NCBI GenBank assembly: GCA_963575745.1
Contig: CAUYUJ010014616.1
Location: 911,097 to 975,096, forward strand
Length of the DNA: 64,000 bases
Reading direction: 5' to 3'
Source of the DNA: Prorocentrum cordatum
Taxonomy: Eukaryota; Sar; Dinophyceae; Prorocentrales; Prorocentraceae
Shown here in pieces: positions 52,640 to 63,960 of this stretch. A program made the translations under genes and the position numbers. Each line of letters opens with the position of its first letter. The stretch's first letter is position 1. A model generated the notes under the pieces. That model ran no database searches, was not told the DNA's origin, and saw only the letters and a list, made by a program, of their open reading frames with translations.

Positions 52640-53960
52640 TGTCAGTGCCCCCGCCCATGGGGGTAGCCTCAGGTGCTAGACAGCTGCTCGACAAATCGTT
52701 TACACCTGCGGCGTCAGGACCAGTTTCCGAACATCGTGGGACTGTGTCTCGAGAGCCCTAGGCCCTGGAAGGAGCAAGCAGGGAATCCGGCGACTGTGTC
52801 GCCGGTGCCGAGCGGGATCGCAGTAGGGGGCATGGGATCTATGCTCCCCCCCCATGGCGCGCGAGTTCGTGGACGAATGGCCGCCGGCTGTCCTGATCCA
52901 GGGAGGACTCATAAGCGGCAACCCACTGCCACCGATGACCCTCCTAATGCACAGCTTGGCCGAACGATGTGGTCAGCTGGGTGAGGGGGAGCGCGCTTCG
53001 GCGGCATCGGCTCTGATGAATTTCAACCGACTGCCGCAGGAGCGCGTCGACAACTTCCTAGTGAGGTCTGGCATGTTCCGCAACTGGGCGCAGCAAGCTG
53101 GTCAACTCATGATCGGCTGCGATGGGCTCAGCTCCCTCCTGCGGCGCGCCGAAGGCGCGTCGAACATTAAACTCGTCATGCTCCTACAGCACTGCAATAT
53201 GGCCTACCCAGGAACGTTCAGCAGCTCACTCATATGATAGGCCATCTGAAACGCTTCGGGCACATGATAGAGGTCTCGCCAGGCAACCTCGCCTCGGCGG
53301 CCCACTCTGCCCAACAGCACGCGTTCCTCACGGGCGCGCCCACGCAGGAGCAGAGCTGGGACGGCATGGGCCCCGCTGCACTGGGATTGGCACCAAGCCC
53401 CCCTGCACTGGCCGAGGCCACGTCTGGAGGCGGCGCCTCCACCGCGGCAACACAGGCACAGAGGGGGCAGACTGAGCGGCAGAGATCGACTCAGGCACCG
53501 ACGCCGACGCCGCTAGCTCATTCGGCGAGGAGAAAGCCGCCGACGACCCCGAGCCACGCGAAAATCCCGTGGAACAACGTGGCGCGCACCTCCTCTGGGC
53601 TGACGAGCGCGCCAAAGCACGCTGTCGCAGCGTCAGCAACCACAAGCCCACGCCCCACGTTCGGAGGGTAATCAAACGGAAGGACAAGGGCAAAGGTAGA
53701 AGCGACCGCGTTTTCCTAGCCACCCTGTCCGAGAACGACCTCCAGGAGACCTTCGCGGATATCGCGAAGGGCAAAGGTAGGGGGAAGGGGGAGTTCAGGG
53801 CCAACGGCATGGGCTCGGTCCGCCAAGGCAGCCCCACGGCCCCAGACGGGGTGCGTCTCACATGCTACGAGTGCGACTCCGAGGAGCACCTCGTGCGCGA
53901 TTGCCCCCGGCGCCGCCAACAAGGGCGCGCTCTCTTCCTCCACGCCTACGCCCCAACACC
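52640..53960 (+). pseudogene. Copia-type gag pseudogene with zinc knuckle
   Basis: Three successive frames carry one protein. First: LMNFNRLPQERVDNFLVRSG, MIGCDGLSSLLRRAEGAS and QHCNMAYPGTFSSSL (52854-53230). Second: GHLKRFGHMIEVSPGNLAS followed by a Ser/Thr/Ala-rich linker (53234-53600). Third: DRVFLATLSENDLQETFADI, KGKGRGKGEF and the knuckle CYECDSEEHLVRDC (53863-53904), a CX2CX4HX4C zinc finger. This is the arrangement of gag in Ty1/copia elements, which coats and packages element RNA. No protease, integrase or RT follows; (CTC)n and spacer come next. Frameshifts at about 53230 and 53600 inactivate it. The N-terminal limit is uncertain. Confidence 0.7.
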
Positions 53961-54019
53961 ACCATCAGTATCATTATCCTCACCACTTGCTCTTCTGGGG
54001 ACAGCACCATTATCCTCAC

Positions 54020-54240
54020 CACTTCCTCCTTCTCCTCCTCAGCCTCCTTCTCCTCCTTCTTCTCCCCCTCCTCTTCCTCTGGCGTTCGGGGGGATGCGAG
54101 GGGAAGAGGGAGGTGGATGACAAGGACCGTGGCAATAAGGCTGAGGAGGAGGAGGAGGAGGAGGAGGAGGAGGGGGAGGAGAAGAGGGAGGATGGCGAGG
54201 ATGACGAGAGGGAGGAGGACAAGGATGGCGCTTCCGGGGT
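54020..54240 (+). repeat. CTC/CTT tract facing a GAG tract
   Basis: Pyrimidine-rich CTCCTT (54025-54080) is followed by purine-rich (GAG)n (54142-54215), an inverted pair that could pair as a hairpin. Confidence 0.8.
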
Positions 54241-54654
54241 GACGCAGGGTGTCTCAAACTCTTAGCCAAAGTCTGAGTGGTCTGGCTTAAACATCGAGGC
54301 CTTGAACTAGTAGATGTTCAGCCCGAGGGCGCACATTTTGAGCCTTGGCGACCCCGGGAACGTCCTCATTGTCCTCTTTACAGTCGTCATGTGGTTCCTC
54401 ATCGTCCTCATCCGCCTCCTCCGTCTTCCTCGTTCCTCCTTGTCGTTTTCACCTTCACCAGGACTCGGGCTCTGGGGCATGGTCCCGAAAAACGCCCGAT
54501 ACTGGTCCAGCGCACCCGCGTTCTCAGCCTTGTCTTCCACGTCGTCGTCCAGTTCCTTGTGTTACTCCCCCTCCTGCTCCTCGTCGCCAGAGGGCGGCCA
54601 GGGCTTAAAATCTGGGTTACCAGGTTTGAACGTTGAGCTGAGGGGGTCCGCTTT
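54241..54654. other. Spacer, no gene recognised
   Basis: No recognisable domain on either strand. Confidence 0.45.
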
Positions 54655-54813
54655 TCCCAACCATCCTGCGGTGTTGGGTCTTCGTTTTGAAGAGACAGCG
54701 CCCCGCGTTCCTTCCGTCCTTCCTTCCTTCCTTCTTTCCTTCCTTCCTCCTCCCCCTCCTCCCTCCTCCCATCCCTGCCTCTGCCCTGCGCATGTCCTCG
54801 TCGTTGTCATCAG

Positions 54814-54874
<61 letters not shown>

Positions 54875-54886
54875 GCCATGTCATCG

Positions 54887-54933
<47 letters not shown>

Positions 54934-55575
54934 GACGTCATGATCACCACCGTTATCGTCACCATCATCGCCACTAATTTCGCCACAGCCCTTACACGTT
55001 TCGTGGCCCCACAGGGAGCCCCATCGAAGGCCTCAATGGCGGTGTTCGCATGCGTCTCCCCCACCCAGCACAGGGTTTCGCGGCCCCATAGGGAGCTCCA
55101 CCTAAGGCCGCAGTGGCGGTGTTCGCATGCGTCTCCCCCACCCAGTGCAGCGTTTCGTGGCCCCACAGGGAGCTCCACCTAAGGCCCCGGTGGCGGTGTT
55201 CGCATGCGTCTCCCCCACCCAGGACAACGTTTGGTGGCCCCACATCGAGCTCCCCCTAAGGCCCGAGTGGCGGTGTTCGCATGCGTCCCCCCCACCCAGG
55301 GCAGCGTTTCGTGGCCCCACAAGGAGTTCCACCCAAGGCTCTGGTGGCGGTGTTCGCATGCGTTTCCCCCACCCAGAACAGCGTTTCGCGGCCCCACAGG
55401 GAGCTCCACTTGAAGCCCATGACGGTGCTCGCATGCGTCCCCCCCCACCCAGGACAGCGTTTCGTGGCCCCACAGGGAGCTTCACGTAGGGCTGAATATG
55501 GTACCTACAGCTGAACCTGCACGCGATTGCGCTACCTACAGCTGAATATGGTTGGATCCTTCGCTAGGCTAGTTT
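54655..55575 (-). mobile_element. Satellite element copy 7 (reverse strand, both termini)
   Basis: Read on the minus strand, the left terminus is at 55540-55575 (TAGCGAAGGATCCAACCATA), then five units of 82-87 bp (54990-55490), a (GAT)n tract (54810-54975), a purine-rich stretch and the right terminus GATGGTTGGGAA at 54655-54667. It shows that a complete copy can exist in the opposite orientation. Confidence 0.8.
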
Positions 55576-56650
55576 AAGACTTGCCCCTTCCTCGCCCCTC
55601 CTCGCTCCACATTTTTGTAGAGTCTATTTTCCTCGCTCCAGTCTATGTCTATTTCCCAGTGCGGCCGATGACTGTGACCCTCGGCAGCAGTAATGAATAC
55701 GTTCCTCCACCAGGACGATGACAGTAGTATATAAGGTGATGTACTCCAGCTCTGAGTTGGATGGAGGTACTGTCTTGCGTTTCTGACTTCCCTGCTCATC
55801 AAGCTTCTTGCTCCATAAAGAAACATCCTCCGGAAAGAGTCCGAAGCGAGAAGCGAGCTTCTGGGGTGTCCATCGCTCCCCCCAGACTCCAGGCCCGCTA
55901 AGCCCCACCACGTTCCCCCCCCCAGGCCACGAAGGTTTAAAGGACGATCCAGCAGAGCGGGCAGCAATGGCAACACAGGGCGAGGCTCCCTAGTCCACCC
56001 CTTACATGGTGATGCCCACCCAGGGGAGTACATTTGCGCCGCCCTGGAGCGTTGCCTGCGAAGCGCAATCGAAAGGTGGGGGGGCAAGCCTTACAAAGAA
56101 ATGCGATGCCCCCAAACTGTAAGTGCCGCACGTCGTGCAAAAACAAACGGCGGAACCTCGGATCACCCTCCGTCCGTTCGCTCCGACAACGACAGTTGTT
56201 ATTACGGCATGGCGGGTCAGGCCCATCAGGACCTCCAGGTCAATTTGGTCGGCACTTTGAAGACCCGCTTTGGAGATCTTCGGAGGGCAGGTCAACAGGA
56301 GATCGCCTTTCTTGGCCCTGGCGGCCAGCTCAGCAATATCCTCGGCGTCGCTCAGGCCTCGAGTGGCCATCAGGGCTTCTTGCTCGGCGGCTCAACGGAC
56401 AGATGCTCGAGCCAGCTGCGTGGGCATTCTTGCTTGTCCTTTGGCTTCTGCTGTGCTTGGGTGGCCTGCAGCCCCCATCTCAGCAGAGTTGTCTGCAAAA
56501 TCAGATCCAAGCTTAGCGAAAGTAGACGCTCGGCCAGGGCCAGGTCGTGCGAGCTCTCACCTGGGCCGTTGTCGCACTGACTCCGTCAAACGCGTAAAAG
56601 AAGCGAGACCAAAGGTGGCATCGAGAGTAGCTGGAGCTCATCGCAAAAGG
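55576..56650 (-). CDS. Candidate minus-strand gene fragments
   Basis: On the minus strand 56400-56002 reads AAEQEALMATRGLSDAED, IAELAARAKKGDLLLTCPPK, SADQIDLEVLMGLTRHAV, ITTVVVGANGRRVIRGSAV and CFCTTCGTYSLGASHFFVRL, ending at 56002. The C-x-x-C-G step followed by a Leu/Val-rich stretch resembles a half zinc ribbon of the sort found in dinoflagellate retroelement-associated proteins (recalled, not verified). A further minus frame (55911-55624) reads WGERWTPQKLASRFGLFP and then EDVSLWSKKLDEQGSQKRK. Stops separate the pieces, so these are at best exons or a decayed gene. Confidence 0.3.
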
Positions 56651-56814
56651 CGGTCATCGCAATGCCCAGAGCGTGCCACTGCAGTTCATGAAAATCTGAA
56701 CGCCCATGACATCAACTGCCCTGGTGGCAGCCATGTTCAGTGCGTAAGATACCCCCTCCGCCTTCTTCTGCTGGTCGTCATTCATTCCTCGCTTATCTTT
56801 CTTCGCCCCCCCTC

Positions 56815-57050
<236 letters not shown>

Positions 57051-57408
57051 GACGGCGGGCGACGGCAGCGGCGACGACGACGGCGAGGGCGGCGGCGCCC
57101 TTCCCCGCAGGCGCGCTGCCGTGCTCTCGGCGGCAGGGCTCCTCGGGGCCCTGTGGGCCGGCGGCGCGTTCGCGGCCGGGGCGGCGGCGCGCGCCGGCGG
57201 CCGCGGCCGGCGGAAAGCGCAGTGCGTGCAGTGCCATCGGGCGGGGCTGCAGGAGCAGGACACAGCGTTCCCGGGGCCTCGCCTGTCCTGGTCCCGGGGC
57301 CTCGTGGCTCGTGGCCCGTGCTCGTGCCCGTCGTCGTGCCTCGCGGCCCGTGCAGTTGGTACGGTCGTCGGCGTTGCCCCTGTCCTGATCCGCCTCCTGC
57401 TGCCATGA
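57051..57408 (+). CDS. Candidate exon with a transmembrane-like stretch
   Basis: After the poly-Ala stretch one frame reads TSTAGDGSGDDDGEGGGALP, RRRAAVLSAAGLLGALWAGG, AFAAGAAARAGGRGRRKAQ and onward to a stop at 57406-57408. An acidic linker plus a basic-flanked hydrophobic helix is plausible protein, but the GC content is extreme and competing frames are open, so support is weak. Confidence 0.25.
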
Positions 57409-57426
57409 GGCCGAGGGTCACCGCGC

Positions 57427-57589
57427 ACCAGACCACCCCAACCCAACCCGAAGGCCTCAATTTGCCCTCCATTTCCTGTGGGGGGGGGGGTCGGGGAACA
57501 TTTTGAAAAAACACATGGACCCCGTACCCCCCCCAACCCGAACTTTCGATTCAAATTCGTGTCTTCGGGTTGGGTTGGGGTGGTCTGGT
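57427..57589. mobile_element. 163-bp MITE-like element with perfect 27-bp TIRs
   Basis: The left end ACCAGACCACCCC continuing to ACCCGAAG (57427-57453) is the exact reverse complement of 57563-57589. The interior holds a G-run (57480-57490) facing a C-run (57527-57535), so the whole can fold into one long hairpin. No target duplication is obvious and there is no coding capacity. Confidence 0.75.
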
Positions 57590-58239
57590 AGGTAGTCAAT
57601 CCTTACAGAGCGTGCCGGAACGCTCTCAGAGCGTTTTGGAGCGCTCTGGAATTGCCGCGGCGCCCGACTCATCTTCAGAGCCGCCGGATCTCAGAGGTCC
57701 TTGGTTTGTCCTGGTCCGATGTTGTCCCAGTCTTGGCTTCGTCTTAACATTGGGAAAGGGGCGCACGAGATTTGCTGCACTGCTGCATGCAGATGTATTC
57801 GGCTTCGCCGTCGGACGCTTGCTTCGATATCTACATCTATACATACACACATACATATATACATGCACATACATATGTGTTTGTATATATGTAGTAATGT
57901 AAATATGTGTATATGTATAGATGTGTATGTGTAAGTTTATATGTTTATATACATATATATATATATATATAGAAATACAAGACTGCACTGGCGCTTCGCA
58001 CCAGGCACCTTGGTCTTTGAAGTTTGGTATACAGGCGGAATGACAGGAAGGTCAAGCCGACAATTTAGCGATAATTCCTTGTTGCCTTGTCTGGCATCGC
58101 CGTTACGACAATGTTTTTGTTCGTTATTTTTCCTCCATGCTCAGTTTTCCTAATTCTCGCCATGCCCTGCGTATTCTCCCCATACTCCTCAGCTCTTTTT
58201 GCGGAGGCTCGTCCTTGGAGAGTTTCTGGGAGCTTCACA
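57590..58239. other. Spacer with an AT-rich TACATA tract
   Basis: A (TACATA/TATG)-rich tract lies at 57835-57975. No gene is recognised. Confidence 0.5.
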
Positions 58240-58749
58240 GAAGATTTTCATGCTTTCTTACGGCCTTCTGGAGGCCTCCTGGGCGTCTTCTGGGGGCCTC
58301 TGGGGGCTTCCTCGGGCCACCCTGCCTCCAACCGCGGTCTCTCTGAACGACCGGGTCACGATTTGGAATCCTTCGGAGGGCGTCTTGGGGCCATCTTAGG
58401 CCGTCATGGGGCTCTCTTAGTCCATCTTGGATCTCTGTTGTGCCGTTTTGGGGCTCTCTTGGACTGCCTGGAAGCCCTTTCGGATGGTTATGGGGCGATT
58501 TTCGAGCCTCGCAGGCGGCTTCGGGCGCCCAGAAGACCGCCGCCTTCGAGCGTCGGGAAGCCGAAAAGAAGAGAACCCTAAAATGTACCCAAACCAATGG
58601 AAGATTAAAGAATTGTGCCTCTTGGGGCCTCTTTGGGAGTGCTATTGGAGGGCTCTTGGGACGTTTTGGAGCGATCTTTGGGGGTATGACGGCTTCTTTG
58701 GGGTCGTCGTGGACCGTCTTGGGGCTCTGGGGTCTTTTCGAGGCTTTAG
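58240..58749 (-). repeat. Repeat family P-related sequence (reverse)
   Basis: GGAGGCCTCCTGGGCGTCTT, TTGGGGCCnTCTTnGG and GGGGCTCTCTTGG short repeats are the reverse-complement style of the 39.96-41.27 kb family. Confidence 0.55.
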
Positions 58750-59960
58750 GATCTCATGGGATCCCGATACAATCCCTATACGATTCCTATAGGTCCTTAT
58801 CGGATCGCATGGGTTTCCTATAGGATCCCTATACGATTACCTATGGGACCCCATAGGATCGCATGGGATGCCCGTACAAACCCCGCAGGATCCCATAGGA
58901 TCCCTCTCGGATCCGACAGGATCGCATAGGATCCCTGTAGGAGCCCTATAGGACCCCATAGGATCGCTGGGGATTCCCTTACAATCCCTGTACGATTACT
59001 ATAAGACCCCTGGGACCGCATAGGATTCCTATACAATCCCTATAGGACCCCAGATAGGATCCTATAGGATCGCATGGGGTTCTCATCCAATCCCTACACG
59101 ATTCCTATAGGATCCGACATGGTCGCATAGGATTCCTATAGAATCCCCATAGTATTCCGATAGGACCCGATAGGATCGCATGGGATTCCTAAACAATCCC
59201 TATACGCTTCCTATAGGACTGTATACGATTGCTTTAGGATCCTATAGGGTCGCTTAGGATCCCTATTCGATCCCTATAGGATTCCTGTAGGATCCTATAG
59301 GGTCGCATGGGGTTCCTAAACAATCCTTATACGATTCTGCATGGTCCCTATAGGACCCTAGAGATCGCACAGGATCCCTACAGGAGCCGTATAGGACCCT
59401 TTAGGATCGCACGGGATTCCTATACACTCCCTATAAGATTCCAGTAGGATCCTATAGGATCGCATGGGGTTCCTATAGCATCCTGATGCGAGTCCTATAG
59501 GATCCTATAGGATCGCATGGGATAACTATACAATCCCTATACGGTTCCTGTAGGATCATATAGGGTCTCATGGGATTCCTATACAATCCCCATAGGAGCT
59601 CCATAGGATCCTATAGGATCGCATGGGATTCTCATACAATCCCTACACGATTCCTATAGGATCCTACATGGCCGCATGGGATTCTTATACAATCCCGATA
59701 CGATTCACATAGGACCCTATAGGATCGCATGGCATCCTTATACAGTCCTTATACGATTCCTATAGGGTCCTACAGGACCGCACGGGATTCTTATACAATT
59801 CCTACACGATTCCCATCGGATCCTACAGGATCGCATGGGATCCCTCTAGAATTCCCATAGGATTCCTATCGGATCCTATAGGATATCATAGGATCCCTAC
59901 AGGAGCCCTATAGGAGCCCCATAGGACTGATTCTGTAGGATCATGTAGGAGCCGATACAT
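58750..59960 (+). repeat. Minisatellite of CCTATAGGATCGCATGGGAT
   Basis: About 1.2 kb of degenerate units of about 60 bp built from GATCCTATAGGATCGCATGG, GATTCCTATACAATCCC and TATACGATTCCTATAGG. CCTATAGG is a palindrome repeated dozens of times. No coding potential. Confidence 0.92.
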
Positions 59961-60199
59961 CCCGGAGCTTCGCTGATGCAGACATGGAAACACTGCATGA
60001 AGGAGGAGTTCACACTCTTAAGCAAGCGAGGTTACAGCGGAGCGAGGAGTGGAGCCCGAGGTTGTCGGCTGCTGGTTGCCAGGGGGGGGGCCTACCCCCG
60101 GGAAGCAAGGTCACGGGTTGTCCTTTAAGGACAAGCATTGACCAAGTTTCCCGGTGAACGGGCAACATGGTCACGTGTCAACTTTGTTGTTGTTTGTCG
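59961..60199. other. Spacer
   Basis: Unique sequence, nothing recognised. Confidence 0.4.
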
Positions 60200-61315
60200 T
60201 CGTCCCACCCGCGACCCACCCGCGACCCACCCGCGACCCACCCCGCGACCCACCCCGCGACCCAGCCGCGACCCACCCGCGACCCAACCCGCGACCCACC
60301 CGCGACCCACCCCGCGACCTATCCGCGACCCACTCGCGACCCACCCGCGACCCACGCGACCAACCCCGCGACCCACCCTCAAGGAAAGAAAAACCGCCCG
60401 GACCCGACAATTGACGTTTATTCAACGGCCTTGGGCGTTGACCAAACAGCCCTGCCACCCGCGACCCACCCCGCGACCCACCCGCGACCCATTTGCGACC
60501 CACCCGCGACCTACCCACATTGGTTTAACGAAAAAATCGGCGCCTGCGGCGGGCTCGTTGTATAATCAGAGTGAGGGGGCCGAACGGTCGTTCATTGTCC
60601 CTGGGTGCGTGGCTGAATAAGGAATCAGTGGTGAGAATTCTGGTTGTTAACTTGTTGTTGTTGATGCTGTTGTTGTTGGTGTTGTTGTTGCTGTTGTTGC
60701 TGTTGTTGTTCGTCGTCCCACCCGCAACCCACCCGCGACCCACCCCGCGACCCACCCCGCGACCCACCCCACGGCCCAACGCGCGACCCACCCCAGGACC
60801 CACCCGCGACCCACCCCGCGACCCACCCGCGACCCACCCCGCGACCCACCCGCGACCCACCCCGCGACCCACCCCGCGACCCACCCGCGACCCACCCGCG
60901 ACCCAACCGCGACCCAACCCCGACCCACCCGCGACCCACCCCGCGACCTACCCGCGACCCACCCGCGACCCACCCGCGACCCACCCCGCGACCCACCCGC
61001 GACCCACCCCGCGACCCACCCCGCGACCCACCTGCGACCCACCCTCAAGCAACGAAAAACCACCCGGACCCGACAATGAACGTTTACTAAACGGCCTTGG
61101 GCGTTGACTAAACAACCCTGCCATATTCGATTATTTCCTTGTATGCGTTTACTAAACGGCTTCGCTTGCCGGGGTGATTATTATGGGGTGGATTTTCTGC
61201 CCTCTACACCCGCGACCCACTCGCGACCCAACCGCGACCCAACAGTGACCCACCTGCGACTCACCCCGCGACCCACCCGCGACCCATTTGCGACCCACCC
61301 ACGACCTACCCACAT
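60200..61315 (+). repeat. CGCGACCCAC minisatellite in four blocks
   Basis: 10-11-bp units CGCGACCCAC(C) fill 60204-60380, 60456-60515, 60716-61045 and 61207-61305. The spacers are themselves repeated: CGACAATnnACGTTTA, CGGCCTTGGGCGTTGAC and CCTGCCA occur at about 60406-60457 and 61070-61123, and CACATTGGTTTAACGAA at 60515 and 61308. This is a higher-order duplication of about 665-790 bp. Confidence 0.9.
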
Positions 61316-61935
61316 TGGTTTAACGAACAAATCGGCGCCAACCGTGGGCTCGTTGTATAATTTGTGAAACTGTGGCACCTGCGGCGGGCAAATTGCCGTC
61401 GTCCCCACCGCCCACTCACTCTTATCAGCCAACTTATCAGCATCTGCGGGGTGCTACGTGTATATATATATATATACATATACACATATATATATAGACA
61501 TATACATATATATATAGAGATAAATAACTAAATAAAATGATAAATACATAAATAAATAGATAAATAAATAAATTCATTCCGAAGGGTTTCGCCCCCTGCC
61601 GCCGGCCCCCTCTCTATCATAATGGGATATGACAGAGTCGCGCCGGTGCGTCTCGGCGCTGCCTTGGCGCATCTGGGAACAGCATGCGGGGGTGGATACG
61701 AGTCATCAGCACATGTTGAAACGTTGGCGTTATCCGAGTGGCCTTCGACCCATCCCGCTACCGTGCCTGGGTTGTAGGTCTGAGGCCTCTTGTATATGTG
61801 TTGGGATGTCGTGGGGAACCTCTCGGGTGCCTGGCACCTCTTGGGGGCCTCTTGGGGCCTCGTGGGGAGATCTTTGGAGCTTCTTGGGGGCCTTTTGGGC
61901 GCGTCTTGGGCGCCTCTTGGGGCCTCTTGTAGGAG
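61316..61935. repeat. Spacer with (TA)n/(AAAT)n tract
   Basis: An AT-rich tract lies at 61458-61578 with TATATA then AAATAAATA. TTGGGGCCTCnTGGG repeats (61838-61930) relate to family P. Confidence 0.6.
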
Positions 61936-62335
61936 ATCGTGGCCTCGGGGGCGCGAATGCGGCGCGATTTACGAGGGATCGTGGCTTCGGGGGCGCGAAT
62001 GTGGTGAATTTACGCGGGATCGTGGCATCGAGGGCGCGATCGTAGTTCAACTTACGGGAGATCGTGGCCTCGGGGGCAGGAAAGTGGCGTAATTTACGAA
62101 GGATCGTAGCCTCGGGGGCGCGGTTGTGGCGTAATTTACTAGTGATCGTGGCCCCCGATGCGAGAACGTGGCGTAATTTACAAGGGATCGTGGCCTCAGG
62201 AGCGTGAACATGGTTTATTTTACAAGGGACAGTGGCTTGGGGGACGCGGCCACGGTGTAATTTACAAGGGATCTTGGCCTCGTGGGCGCGAATACAGCGC
62301 AATTTAAAAAGGTACGATCCCGTCGGGAGCGCGAA
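61936..62335 (+). repeat. 42-bp minisatellite
   Basis: About nine to ten units of GATCGTGGCCTCGGGGGCGC, GAAnGTGGCG and nAATTTACnAGG. Confidence 0.9.
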
Positions 62336-63002
62336 TCTCATGTATTTTCACGTGTCCCACGGCCCCCCAGAAATTCACACCACGCGATTCGGGGAAGCTA
62401 GCCGAACTGGTTTTCGGCTCCCACCCCTCGCGCGGACAGTATCAACTTACAGTAAGAAGCAGAAAGCAACACTGTAACATTGGAAACTGGAAGCTGGAAC
62501 TGGTGCAGGGCGCAGTAAACCTAAGCCTCGCAGCCTGTCGGCCCCGCAAGGGGGCCGGTCGATATGTGTATGGCGCCTCTGGCGCCAAAGAAATCCGCTA
62601 CGTGAGCCGATTCGCTGCCCCCCCCCTTTACTGCACCCCACTCTTTCGGCCGACCCGAGACGTGATTCCAGGACGGCGCGAAGTGCTGGGGGGCACCCTG
62701 GGCCAGTGCCGATGGGCCACTCCTGACAGCCTCCGTTCCACGCGGAGCGGGCTGGCCTCGCGCTGGGGGGGCGAGGGGGCTCCAGACCAGCGCTCCTGAC
62801 AAAGCACGACGGGAAGTGTTTGACCGCTTCTGGCCTCCTGGGCGGCCCTCGGCAGACCCCAGGGCCCTCAAAAACGAGAGTCCTTGCAGATCCAGAGTTT
62901 CGGGGAGGAGGTGAGGCAGCGCGCCCGTGGTCTGAAGTGGGCCTCTGGGCAGGCCACCCGACCGCCCCCAGCGGAAGGGGCGCCCCACAGGTTGAGGATG
63001 TT
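62336..63002. other. Spacer, no gene recognised
   Basis: GC-rich with open frames on both strands and no domain. Confidence 0.4.
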
Positions 63003-63095
63003 GAGGAGGAGGGGGAGGAGGAGGAGGAGGAGAATGAGGAGGAGGGGGAGGAGGAGGAGTAGGAGGAGGAGGAGGAGGAGGAGGAGGACGACGAC
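63003..63095 (+). repeat. (GAG)n and (GAC)n microsatellite
   Basis: GAG-rich tract (63003-63087) then a short (GAC)n. Confidence 0.9.
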
Positions 63096-63119
63096 GACGA
63101 CGACGGGGGTGGGGGCAGG

Positions 63120-63478
63120 GTCTCAGAGGAGGCCTCCAGCGAGGCGGCGCCGCCCCGCTGGGCGCCCGCGCGGCGAGTCCGCAGGCCTCGGCGCCGCCTC
63201 GCCCCGCCAACTCCGCAAGTGGCGCGGGCACGCGGCAGGCAGCGGCGGCGGCGGGCACGGGCTGCGTGGCGGCCGCGCTGCTGGCCGTGGCGCTGGCGGT
63301 GCGCCCGCCGAGGCGCGCCGCACGGCTTGGCGGCCAGGTGGGCCGACTGGTGAAGGCGTCGGCGTCCCGCTTCCACGGGTGCTGGACTTCAGTTTTCTCG
63401 CGGCTGGGCGCTCCAGAGATGTGTGTTCGGGGAGCGCGTTTCGGCCCTCCCGCCCCCAGAGGGCCGCACTTCAATTGA
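63120..63478 (+). CDS. Candidate C-terminal exon with a hydrophobic helix
   Basis: One plus frame reads SAPPRPANSASGAGTRQAAA, GTGCVAAALLAVALAVRPPR, GQVGRLVKASASRFHGCW, then to a stop at 63476-63478. An Ala/Ser/Pro-rich linker and one hydrophobic segment are visible, but no family is recognised and other frames are open too. Confidence 0.22.
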
Positions 63479-63699
63479 AACAGCACATATGCTGCCGGAG
63501 GAGGGGGAATCAACAATAGTTATTTCTAAATAGTGCGAGTTCAATTACAGTTACTTCAAGATAGTTCGCTCTCATCTGCGCGCGTGCCATTCAACACGTA
63601 TATCCCAAACCCTCGGTACCCGCTCTCTTCGTCTTCGATCGTACCCCCCCAGGATACGACCACCCTTCGGGTTTTATAAGGAGGTTCGGGGGGGAGGAA

Positions 63700-63960
63700 C
63701 CAACGTCTCACTCGATCGGTCTCACTATCGATCTCACTATCGATCTCACTACCTGTCTCGCTCGATCGATCTCACTCGATCGATCTCACAATCGATCCCA
63801 CTCGATCTATTTCATTCGATCGATCTCACAATAGATCTGACGATCGATCTCACAATCGATCTCACTATCGATCTTACTATCGATCCCACAATCGATCTCA
63901 CATTCGGTCGCACGGTCGATCTCACTATCGATACCACAATCGATCTCACAATCAACGTCA
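63700..63960 (+). repeat. TCGATCTCAC 12-bp minisatellite
   Basis: About 20 units of the form AATCGATCTCAC, with palindromic TCGATCGA variants, grading into (CATCAACGT)n at the window end. Confidence 0.9.
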
